Shown: piece after piece, positions 1 to 9,169 of the stretch | Layout: every line of letters starts with the position of its first letter | Position numbering within the stretch: the stretch's first letter is position 1 | Source of the DNA: Dissophora ornata | Taxonomy: Eukaryota > Mortierellomycota > Mortierellomycetes > Mortierellales > Mortierellaceae | DNA length: 64,000 bases | Direction: 5' to 3' | Assembly: GCA_025201705.1 (NCBI GenBank) | Contig: MU616568.1 | Location: 62,001-126,000, forward strand | Made by a program: the position numbers and the translations under genes | Notes under the pieces: model-generated | What the model was told of the DNA's origin: nothing | The model's database searches: none | The model's input: the letters and a program-made list of their open reading frames with translations, nothing else

Positions 1-41
1 CCATTTAAGACTTGAAAGGTGCAAATAATCTGACTCTATAC

Positions 42-78
42 CTTTGAAGAGGTAGTCGTATTCGTCGTCTTTGCTCAT
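42..78 (-). CDS. Rab11/Ypt3-type small GTPase, first exon only (partial)
   Basis: Only the first coding exon lies in the window; the rest runs off the left edge. It starts at the ATG on the minus strand (76-78) and encodes MSKDDEYDYLFK, the N-terminal signature of Rab11/Ypt31/Ypt3 GTPases just before the first beta strand that leads to the P-loop. The exon ends one base into the next codon (G at 42) and is followed by a GT donor at 41-40, which fits the G of the conserved valine codon that follows in this family. Rab11-type GTPases control traffic from the trans-Golgi and recycling endosomes to the cell surface. The assignment rests on twelve residues plus the correct splice phase, so the Rab11 subfamily is likely but not proven. 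Confidence 0.7.
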
Positions 79-1349
79 GGTGGGTAGATGATGTATGGAT
101 GATGTGTGGAGTAGGAAGAAAAAACGAGGGTGAAAAGACAAAAAACAAGCAAGTTCAAGCAAAATATCTCATGCCAGTGGGCATTCGTCACAGTATGGTT
201 GATATCGCAAATGAGCAATTGGGCATTGGCCACACGCACCCTGCACAGGCTAGAGCAGTAGATGGTTGAAGCATATCCCACCTCTCGCAGCTCAAAGCCA
301 GGACTGGAGATAGCAATTGTGCGATTGAGGTGGCCATATCCTTCATCTTCATCAAAGTAACAGACATCTAGACGCGTTTTATTTTTGTCTATGCTATGGC
401 GTAGACCCTCAACCTACGGGATGCGCTCATAATAAAAAGAGAGTAGTGAGCATTGGCAGACTGACCAATGCTCTCGGAGAATATTGGACTTTCTCGGGTA
501 TGTGACATTTAAATAAACTCAGGGCAGATCCCAGTTCTACCCTTGAGTCACGACTGGTGGACGTGGCATGACCTGAATCATCAACATCACTCGGTCACTC
601 GGTTGACCCAGAATCGTCTTGGTCTCAGGTTTACATGGAATTCAACTTGATCAGTGACTGAAAGCGAGTCCACTGACACATATTTCCCGCAGTTTTAAGC
701 GTCGTCCCTTTTTTGGAGGACCAGATCGATGGTGCCCGTTTGCAGGACAGAGTTTTATACAGCCCTGGTAGGTTTTAACGGCCTGGAATGTTAATCATGC
801 TTGGTAACGAGAGGGCGAAGGAGAATGGCGATGACGATGGCGATGATTGTCCACGACGTTAATCAAGAACAGGAGGAGAAAGGGATGGAAGCGACGGGAT
901 CTGAGAGTGGTCCGCCTTCTGGAGAGAGGAGAGTGACATCATTTGGATGTCCTTATTTCGTGTTTCTCTCGCGCGAGAGCAAAAAATGATATAATCCGTT
1001 CTGCTCTCGACGCTCTTTTGTGGTGATGCAATCGGGCCAGAGGGGAGTCCGTTGAAAGTGTGCTGCGGGCGTGCGTACCTCTCTTGCCCTTTTCCTGCCG
1101 ATGTCAGGTGTTCGAAACGGATCAACACTGCACCTTTGTCTCACCTGGGTCGCATTGCCCGGATTTGGGCAGGGGTTCCCTTCCTTCCAAACACGCATCA
1201 TGGCCTCGCGAACGTTGCGTATAAATACCCACGTCCTCTTGCCAAATGTCTCGTCTTCTTCTTCATACAAACCACATTCCCACACTTTTCTCTCACACTC
1301 AACCAAACAACCAAGAACTACCAGGCAAATCACCCACACTTCACACATC
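79..1349. other. Divergent intergenic region between Rab11 and hypothetical gene
   Basis: About 1.27 kb separates two genes that point away from each other, so it should hold both promoters and 5' leaders. I see no convincing coding frame. Open frames on the minus strand here are antisense overlaps without recognisable motifs. A good TATA box for the rightward gene is listed separately. Confidence 0.6.
1220..1227 (+). promoter_or_regulatory. TATA box of the small hydrophilic protein gene
   Basis: TATAAATA lies 123 bases upstream of the ATG at 1350. It is followed by a CT/CA-rich leader (about 1240-1345), as is usual for strongly expressed fungal genes. Confidence 0.55.
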
Positions 1350-1833
1350 ATGAACTCTGAAATCGACAACAAGGTCATCGAGAAGACCAACCGCGCCCCT
1401 GCCGTCAAGGTCGGAGGTATGCGCGTCCCTGCCGCAGACCACCCAGTCCCCGTCGTCCGCAAGTAAGTAACATAAACGAGCCACGCATGTCCACTTTCGG
1501 TTCCACAATTGCTTCTCGATCCACAAGAACCGCTCCAACTCACTCTTCCTCTTTCCCTCCCACCCCCTTCTGCTTCTTTTCCTCAGGGAATACGAGCGCA
1601 AGACTGAAGCCGAGACAAACGACGAAGAGGAGCGCGAGCTCGAGAAGACAGACAAGTTCGAGTATGACAAACAGAGCAAGATGGCTGCTGCCGATCGCCT
1701 TGCCAGGATGCAGGAGAACCAGCCCAAGCATGAGGCCCAGAACAACTTTCGCCAGAAGGAGAATATCTTTGTCAACCAGCCCATCCTTCACACTCATAAC
1801 AAGTCTGGTGCCGCCGCCTCTGGTCAGCACTGA
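1350..1833 (+). CDS. Small hydrophilic charged protein of unknown function (119 aa, 2 exons)
   Basis: Exon 1 is 1350-1462 and exon 2 is 1587-1833. The 124-bp intron has a GTAAGT donor and a TTCCTCAG acceptor, and the joined frame is open to a TGA. The 119-residue product is lysine/glutamate-rich and has no hydrophobic segment. After about 38 residues comes a long charged helix-like stretch (EYERKTEAETNDEEERELEK) and then a histidine/asparagine-rich tail ending in SGQH. I do not recognise the family. Codons favour C in third position much more than in neighbouring genes, and a TATA box with pyrimidine-rich leader sits upstream. Both suggest high expression. It could be a stress or structural small protein, but nothing in the sequence fixes a role. 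Confidence 0.75.
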
Positions 1834-2561
1834 GCATTGAAAAAGTGAATGGCATTTTATTTCCTGATTCTGCCCCCTTCGCCATTTTCTTTTCGTAATA
1901 CACGGCCTGAACAGGGCTGTTAATTGTAACAAGCAGCACGCACACCCGTATGTATCGGTAGTAGTGGAGGGCCAGGAGCTTTGCATGAACATGCGACGCA
2001 CTGACATTTTTTCAACCCTTCTCCCCCACACACGACACACACAAAAAAACAAACAAACAAGAACCTTTAATGGATGATGGTCGCTAGTCTTATTCCACCT
2101 GTACATAATAAAAAAACCCCCCGGTTCCTTGCCCAATTTTTTTTTGACCAATCACACAAATTCCAATGGATGCCAGAAACACTCGATTACGCTGCTTTTG
2201 CTATTGGATTCTGCCTTGAGGCGGGTAAGCCCACCAAGATAAAAATTACAAAGTCAAGGATGTCGCTTGGACTCGTGATCTGCTCGAAACAGAACAGAGT
2301 TCGGGTACGTCGTGACCGAGAGCAGAGTCGGCCGCAGGAATTAGGTTTCCATGAAGACGCCTCATCAATTATTACATGTTCGCATTGTGGTCACACTGGT
2401 CTTTTCACATTGAACATCCATTGCGGTGGTCTGGAATTTGAAAAAATAGGTTTGCGTCTTTAATTTCTATTGCTTCATCACGATTTAGTTCGCATGAAAT
2501 ATCTGCAATCATCGGGTGAAGTGTGGGGGCAGGCACACATAAATGCTAGTATACGCTAAGT
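1834..2561. other. Intergenic, convergent 3' ends; nothing recognised
   Basis: About 730 bp between the 3' end of the small hydrophilic protein gene and the 3' end of the decayed nuclease element. It is A/T-rich with homopolymer runs (A runs near 2045 and 2108, a T run near 2140). No coding or RNA feature was recognised. Confidence 0.5.
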
Positions 2562-4837
2562 TTACTCCTTGCATCGGAGTGCCTTGCGGAGGATCGCTTT
2601 GATCTGATCGACTTCCTCTGACTCCAGTCCCTCTGACGCCCGTCTCTTGAGCGCCTTGTTGGGGCTGGCATTGCTGTTGGTCTTGTCGCGATTCTCTGGT
2701 TCATAGTCCATTATCGTGTCCGCAGTTCCCTAAACGAGACTCGACTCAATCCCTGGTTCATCGTCAACGACCAGCTGATTGTGATGGATATTGCTGTTAC
2801 TGGCTTTGGTGGCGCTGGCATCCTCAATTTTCTGGTCCTCGTCATACTCGACTTCTTCTGATAACTATCCATGGGTAGCGCCCGTGCTCATCGACAGGCT
2901 GCAGGTACAAAGGCCGCTGTTGGTGAAGCAGGTGCCCCTGCACGGCATTTACCATGTTATGTCCCGCCATTTCATCCCTATGAAAATGTGTCCCGCAACT
3001 CGCACAAAAGAGAGTTCGGATCGTCTTCTGGGAAACAAAACACTTTGCACCGAGGACATTTCTTCGAGGAGTAATACTCTTCGATGCCGACGACAATGTA
3101 GCCCAGCGATCGTAGCTAGCACCATTTTGATTATGAAATACAAGTTAGTTGCCATCCAACCTACGCCCATGCTGTGCTATACAACCCGTGGAGTAACGCA
3201 CTCACCAACTGAACGAAGAACCAGAAGAATGCTGTGTGGAGTGACGAAAGGCGAGCACTGGAACCAAATTTTCCAAGACCAAGGGCGATGATGACCATAT
3301 TCTCCTCCTTCCTCTTGGCGCCAATTGACCCTCCTACCAACTTCAACAGGCGGTCCGCTATCACTAAAAATTCCTCGTGAAGAGCTCGCCTGGCATCCCA
3401 TGCATGGCTTTGATAAAGTCGGTTCGATCCGTTATAGAAGTCAATCAGATGATGCTCAACCATATCAATCTGCCCAACATCGTGATGTTTGCATCAGGCC
3501 CTCTGAGGGCGGGGAGATGGGTCTCGATCTCTTGGATAGACTGTGTTGCACTTGTAGACGCCGTCCGTTTCTTGTCTTTAGCCCTTAAACATGGGTTGGT
3601 AAATTGCTTTCTGCTTCACGGATATATTGTCGGATAAGGCGGATCGATAGATGCGCTAGTGGTGGATGTCCTGACAGGCTTTTTCCTTTTTTGTCATTGG
3701 TTGCACGATCCACATCGGGCAGTAAAGGTTTGGAGATCCAAACATAAAATCTTGATTTTGTCTGGGGTGCAATGTGGCCAGAGTCTTGAGACATCGTCTT
3801 TCGTTTTTACGACATTCCGTATTTCTTGTAGGTAATGGTTGGTACCTCCAACCGTTGTCGTCAAGCGAGGGGGCAAAACGGTGCTTGGTAATCTTCGATA
3901 GCGGACCGACTGCAGCTCCTTCAACTTGAATGCAGATAAGTGAAGCCTAAATCCGTCGGTAGAAATCGACCCTGCGAGAACGTATCCCTCACGATCTACT
4001 TGCATCCATTCTATAGCACATACCAGAACCATCTGACCATGTCGCCTCAGTACACTTTATGACCTTGAAATTAGTCTCACACTCGAGGCCATAAACACTG
4101 TGGCCGTAGTCGTTTGTTGAAACCACTCCCAATGCGGTGAGTTGCTGCGAGGACTGGAGACCGAGACCTGACAATACGTCTGATTTTTTGCACTCCTGAA
4201 AGCCGCTATTTCGGGCCGGTCGCCAAAGCACTGTGATATTCTGGTAAATGAAGAGATCAGAGTCTCCGCTGATCACGATGTCTCCATCAATGGTGTCTTT
4301 GGCAATTTTGACGTCTGCCTCGGTTTCACATTGCACCACGGCCCATCCATTATTTCTCAGAAATGCGACCAATCCATCCCGTGCTGCCGGATCCCATCGA
4401 AACGTCTTGGAGAGCTGCCTGCGGATGTCGGCAAAGTGTCGCCTCCTAACCCGGGCACCGCTGGCGATTCGTTCCGTGAAGGCCGCGACCCTTCTGCTTG
4501 CCGAGTCGATGGCTTTGCTTCTGATGCCCTGTCGTCGGCGTTGAGTCGAAAGCTTTTCTTCACATAGACTGCCGTCAAAGTACAGGATGGCCACATTATG
4601 GTCCTTTAAGCGAAGCTTTAGATTCTTAAGAACGATGGCATGCGCAAATTCGAGGTTGGTACAGTTGGCGTACGCGTAACGAATGATGGCGTAAAAGGAG
4701 CCTTGGATATCCACTCTGTACTTGTTCGTTGGTCCAGCGAGGGCGTGAAGAAACGTGTTTCGGTCAGGCGGCTTTCGGTACACCGGCGTATATCTCTTTT
4801 TGGCTGACACGAAGCGCCAAAAGGAGAGACAACCCAT
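2562..4837 (-). pseudogene. Decayed composite element: XPG/FEN-type nuclease followed by RuvC/zinc-finger (Fanzor/TnpB-like) module
   Basis: The minus-strand element starts at the ATG at 4837. Its first part (to 3989) is an intact frame of 282 codons, described separately. Further downstream on the same strand are pieces of a second nuclease: ILCLDL with a RuvC-I-type Asp at 3736-3738, NISVKQKAIYQP near 3630, SIQEIETHLPALRG near 3530, GGSIGAKRKEE then IIALGLGKF (3266-3280), EEYYSSKKCPRC (3049-3082) and CASCGTHFHRDEMAGHNM with a RuvC-III-type Asp at 2974-2976. A 90-bp intron (3116-3205) separates the GLGKF part from the EEYYSSKKC part and splices in phase. The tail runs as an acidic/basic low-complexity frame to a TAA at 2562. 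At least four frameshifts (near 3725, 3640, 3475 and 3040) and in-frame stops break the C-terminal half, and a central segment seems deleted. The order of motifs (Asp, GLGKF, Glu-x-x-x-S/T-x-x-C-x-x-C, C-x-x-C, Asp) matches the RuvC/zinc-ribbon core of Fanzor/TnpB. Two adjacent decayed genes remain a possible alternative. Confidence 0.65.
3989..4837 (-). CDS. XPG/FEN1-like PIN-fold nuclease frame (N-terminal part of the decayed element)
   Basis: This uninterrupted frame encodes 282 residues beginning MGCLSFWRFV, similar to the MGxxGLW start of XPG-family nucleases. The active-site acids expected for a FEN/XPG nuclease can all be placed: D43 in RVDIQGSF, D88 in LYFDGS, E171 and E173 in CETEAD, D192 and D194 in SGDSDLF, and D243 in LGVVSTNDY at the helix-three-turn-helix position. 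The frame ends about 20 residues after NFKVIK, probably because an intron donor or deletion follows; the last residues (CTEATWSDG onward) look like read-through. An ATG 53 codons further up (4996) is in frame, but the MGC start fits the family and is preferred. Whether it is transcribed, or functional without its C-terminal partner, is unknown. Confidence 0.6.
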   Translation of the reverse strand: MGCLSFWRFVSAKKRYTPVYRKPPDRNTFLHALAGPTNKYRVDIQGSFYAIIRYAYANCTNLEFAHAIVLKNLKLRLKDHNVAILYFDGSLCEEKLSTQRRRQGIRSKAIDSASRRVAAFTERIASGARVRRRHFADIRRQLSKTFRWDPAARDGLVAFLRNNGWAVVQCETEADVKIAKDTIDGDIVISGDSDLFIYQNITVLWRPARNSGFQECKKSDVLSGLGLQSSQQLTALGVVSTNDYGHSVYGLECETNFKVIKCTEATWSDGSGMCYRMDASRS

Positions 4838-5641
4838 GGTGCAACTGGAAGTCGGTGGCTGGAAGGAGAATAACGGTTTTTTTTCATTAGCGACAAGGGA
4901 TGCGAGTAAGGAAATGAGATGCAATGGAGCATGCATGAACCTGCGAAGGGAACTTGATAGAAGGAAGTAGTAGCTGTCAAAGATGTGGTAAGGCAATGGT
5001 GTAGTTCAACGTAAGAGTTTGATTGGGGTTGTGATGGAGGGGAAGGAACAAAGGTAACAACGCGTGTCGCGCGCGACTCGTTGGGTGTGCTGCCAGCAAA
5101 TTTTTAGTAGTGTGTTGATGACGTACGTACGTACTTGCGCATCGAAGGCGGGGAAGTCTCTGATTCTATATGGGTGGTCCCGGAGGTTGTGGATATTCCT
5201 TTGCCAGACAACTATCGCGCTATATTCTTAGATGTGTCTTCATATCGGGGACAACTTCTATGGCAGCTTGCTCGTAAAAAAATATGAAATAAGAGACGAT
5301 CACTTTTTAGAACTCGACGACTGTGTGAAAAGAGTTTTCGTTCATCTACTATTGTCTTGATTGATATGATCGGATGGTAGTGTATGTAACCACAGACGGG
5401 CTTCAACTGACAAAAAATGACAATACGGTCGTAGTCATAGAAGAGCTTGACAAGTTGCTTTTTTTTTTTTTTTTTCTCTCTGGACGCGCAGAGCACCGCC
5501 ACCAACCTTAAATTGTTGCGCGCAATTCGATCGCAAAGCCACACTCAGCTTCCATGGTCATGTTCGTGGATTCAAACGAATGCCGCGCTGATCAACAAAA
5601 AAACTCCCCTCCTTTACCTTTTATCACTTCATTCCGTCGAG
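4838..5641. other. Divergent intergenic region between nuclease element and CWC27
   Basis: About 800 bp between two 5' ends. It contains a short GTAC repeat near 5123 and a T-rich tract near 5459-5475. No further gene was recognised. Confidence 0.5.
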
Positions 5642-7994
5642 ATGAGTAACATCTACTTGTTGGAGCCACACACAAAGTAAATCGCCCTCCACTTCCATAC
5701 CGTCTCCTTGTCTACCCATCACCATTCCAGTCAAACTAACATATCGCTCCTCCTCCTCCTCCTCCGTTTTTATTGCTTTAGTGGCAAGGTTATCCTTCAC
5801 ACAACCCAAGGCGACATCTCCATAGAGCTCTGGCCCAAAGAAGCCCCCAAAGCCTGCCGGAATTTCGTCCAACTCTGCATGGAGGGCTACCACAATGACA
5901 CCATCTTCCATCGTATCGTTGCAGGATTTATCATTCAAGGTGGAGATCCTGAAGGAACAGGCCTGGGAGGCGAATCCAGCTTTGAGGGCGGTAAACCTTT
6001 TGCGGATGAATTTCACTCTCGACTGAGGTTTGTTAGGAGAGGTTTGGTCGCTATGGCCAACTCTGGCGCGCCGAACGATAATAAAAGTCAGTTCTTTATT
6101 ACGTTGGACTCAACCCAGGAGTTGCAAAATAAGCACACTATTTTTGGCAAGGTATGTGTGGTGTAGGCAACGGATAACAGAAGAAGAAGAAAAAGGTGGT
6201 CTTTGAGCATTTGCTAACCTATAAACCGTTCTTGTTTATGAGTGGCCTTAGGTTGCAGGAGACACAATTTTCAACGTACTGAAGATTGGAGGTCTTGAGG
6301 TGGATGATAATGAGAGACCTTTGTATCCACCCAAGATCACAGGTTGCACAATTGTTGTCAACCCGTTCGATGACATCATCCCTAGGATATCTCGTCAGGA
6401 ACGGGAGGCTGCTCGACTCCGGGAATTGGAGGCGCAAAAGAAACCCGAGAAACAAAAAAAGTTGAAAAAGTAAGCTGGTCTGACGGTGAAAAAGGCGACG
6501 AATTAACCGAGAGGATTTCCTGGGACAAAATTATTCACGTTCTGAAATGGGGGGGTTGTTTTTACTTCTACGATTTTTCATTGTAGGAACGTGGCTTTAC
6601 TTTCATTCGCAGACGATGCACCCGATTTGACAATGGATCATGATGACAGTGGCGAGAATTCCAACAGCAAAGCAAAGAAAAAAATGCTCAGCAGCCACGA
6701 TCTCTTGAAGGACGATCCAACACTAAGTCGTGAGGTTGACACCACATTAGTTTCAGAAGATCAGCACCAGGAATCGGGTGATGCGAAGGATAGGAAGAAG
6801 AAACGGACAAAAGAGGAGGTTCGGCGGGATGAAACAGATCTAAACCAAAAGTCGAGAGACACGGAGGGAGGTGCGGAGGAAGAGGACCATGAGAGCGCTA
6901 ATGCATTTGATCAACGGATGCGTGATCAGATCCGAGAGAAACACAGGAAGGCAAAACTGACGAAGGAATCTTCTACAGGGTCGGCACCATCATCATCATC
7001 AGCACCCACGACCACAGCCGCTCAAACTAATGACGAGCCACCAGTAGTGGTTCCACTCTCAGAGGGAGAGCGTCGGCGGCAGGAAATCCAAAACCTGGAA
7101 AGCGATATTCGCAAGATGCATAACCGTGGTGAAGACCCCAGCAAAGCTGATTCCACGATAAAGAAGCCCAAAGTTTCACTCCTACAGCTGGAGCGTGAGC
7201 AATACAAGACTCGCGGAGAGAGCAAAAAGGGAGCAGCAGCGGCAGTTTCAGCTAGGGGGGCATCATCCAGGTCTAAAGCAGCATTTGAGGCTGAAAAAGA
7301 ACGAGAGCTGATGGAAAAATTGTCGGCGTTTGAGACCAAGGTGTTTTCAAGTGCCCGTGAACCAGAACCGAACCCAGCGCCCAAGAGGAACGATGCCCCA
7401 CCCTGTGAGATCCATGGTATTCCGTCGTGCGAGTCCTGTCAGGATACGATCACGAAGAGGCAAAAGAAGAACAAGGAGGCAAAGAGTGAGGGCGGTAGAG
7501 ATGGCAGCGATGAAGAAGAAGAGGGGCAGCAGGACTCGGATTCGGACAATGATATTGGATGGATGCAGCACAAACTCGTCTTTGAGAAGGATCTCAAGGG
7601 CAAGGAGGTTTCGCTCTCGGCCAAGCGGGATGATGTGAACGACTACATTGTGATCGACCCGCTCAACAAAGCTGCAGCGACCACGGCGGCGTTAGCGGTG
7701 GAGCAGCAGATGAGGATTGACAAGAAGCTGAAGAGGGATGGGCAGGCGCCGCAAGATAGACTTGCTCAGGGGGGACGTGTCTACTCGTCCTCCTCCTCTT
7801 CCAGGCAAGACCGCCCGTACGATCGTTCGTCGTCGTCTTCATCTCGACGGGATGATAGCAGGAGATCTGGCTACGATCGCGACCGCGATCGTGATGATCG
7901 TCACGGACGAGATAGTCGAGGTGGTCGTGATAGCCGGGACAATCGGGGCGGCCGAGACAACAGAGACAGTCGTGACCGAGATCGTCGTTGGTAA
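5642..7994 (+). CDS. CWC27: Peptidyl-prolyl cis-trans isomerase CWC27, spliceosome-associated cyclophilin
   Basis: There are four exons: 5642-5676, 5782-6151, 6252-6469 and 6587-7994. All junctions are GT-AG and in phase, giving 676 aa. The N-terminus (MSNIYLLEPHTNGKV) and cyclophilin core (FHRIVAGFIIQGGD, LVAMANSGAPNDNKSQFF, NKHTIFGKV) match CWC27/SDCCAG10, as does the NPFDDIIPR segment right after the domain. CWC27 joins the activated (Bact) spliceosome. The family cyclophilin is regarded as weak or inactive as an isomerase. The long C-terminal half is Lys/Glu-rich with predicted coiled-coil character and ends in an Arg/Asp/Ser-rich tail (RDRDRDDRHGRDSRGG) typical of splicing factors. At 676 residues it is longer than the human protein (about 470), mainly because of this charged region. 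Confidence 0.93.
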
Positions 7995-8021
7995 TGCAGA
8001 GATTTTTTTTGTAAAACCAAA

Positions 8022-8027
8022 AATAAA
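8022..8027 (+). terminator. Polyadenylation signal of CWC27
   Basis: AATAAA lies 28 bases after the CWC27 stop codon, in an A-rich stretch. Confidence 0.45.
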
Positions 8028-8175
8028 ATATTCATAAAACTCATCCGCGCAGATGCCGCCATTCCTGTTGTTCATTTGGATTGCAGTTTATTGCCTTTGC
8101 CTTATATTGTTTGTCTTGTACTGGCGATCTACTCTCCTTCCTTGGTTGTGCTGCTGAAAATATAGCTACGTTGGC

Positions 8176-9037
8176 TTAAAAGCCCTTAGCGGTAAGCCAT
8201 TGACGAACATCATCCATGACCATTCCCTTCAAGATGACCTGGTTGCAACGTTCGTTTACGCGCACCTCTGCCCCTGGATAAGTTATGAGCAGATCAGTCT
8301 TCAATGCCTGTAAGAAAAAAAAAAGGAACATCATTATATTTAGTTAAGCCTTCCGAAAACCTGGACGGAGCTCCTTTGCTCAATTGATATGCAACTTTGC
8401 TCAATTAATATGCAACTTTGCGCGCAAACGTCGACAGGCCCCTTCTTACTGTTGCATTGCCCTGGATTTTGCGGATGATGGTCAAGGAACGGGTTCCCGC
8501 ATTCCTAAACTCAGAGTAGACGGGGAGCTGTCCTGAATTCGTGCGTTCTACAAAGTATGTTCTAGGAAGTGATGGCTTTGCTGCTTTTGCTGTTTTTGGT
8601 GCCTTTGGTGCTGCGGCTTCTGTTGGTGATGTGGCGGCGGCGGCAGTTGATGTGGTGGTTGTCGTTGTTGATGAAGCAGCGGCGGGGGCTAGCAAAACAG
8701 AACAGAGAAAGTCGTCTGGTTAGATAAACGCGTATACGTTTCCATACGGATCAATTGATGAGTCTAGAATCAAATACAAAGTGTGCTATCAGGGCATGGC
8801 GAAGTCAAGAAAGTGGAGAGGGCCGAGGCTGGGACTTGGCCGAGAGGTGAAGGGTAGGCTCCTGTGGAGAAGCCATAGTCTCTGTCCCTTTCAAGTATTC
8901 CAGTGAGAAAATGGCGATCCAAGGCTCCTGCTCATTAAAGTCCGTAGCTGTAGTCATTTAATACCATTAAGCTTGCATGCTGATGTGGAGAAGGTGCGAA
9001 GGCTGCGTGTCGCAAGGGTCTTTGAAGCGGCGAACAT
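8176..9037 (-). CDS. Mitochondrial large-subunit ribosomal protein mL49 (IMG2 family)
   Basis: The gene is complement(join(8176..8307, 8450..8688, 8965..9037)) and encodes 147 aa. Exon 1 supplies a classical mitochondrial presequence (MFAASKTLATRSLRTFSTSA) and splices in phase over a 276-bp intron. An Ala/Thr/Lys-rich linker then leads into the conserved IMG2/mL49 domain (TYFVERTNSGQLPVYSEFRN, RSLTIIRKIQGNA, LKTDLLITYPGAEVRVNERC, VILKG, ending VRQWLTAKGF). mL49 is a structural protein of the mitochondrial 54S subunit and has an IF3-C-like fold. The start was chosen because no ATG exists in exon 2 and the exon 1 frame gives both the targeting signal and the right splice phase. Confidence 0.88.
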
Positions 9038-9169
9038 GTCGATGATGGTGATGAGAGTGAGTGCAAAAGATACAAGCAATTCAAATGGTCCCGAGAGATC
9101 AAGCAATATTGTTTACTAAATAGTATCGCCATAGCTTGGTGACTGCTACTAGAGTATTTCAGAGAGTAT

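Noticed and set aside
953..1543. 196-codon minus-strand frame upstream of and over the hypothetical gene
   Set aside because: Overlaps the spliced sense gene antisense and has no ATG-proximal or domain support.
3421..3430. GGTTCGATCC, resembling a tRNA T-arm
   Set aside because: No acceptor, D or anticodon arms can be placed around it, and it lies within the decayed nuclease element's reading frame.
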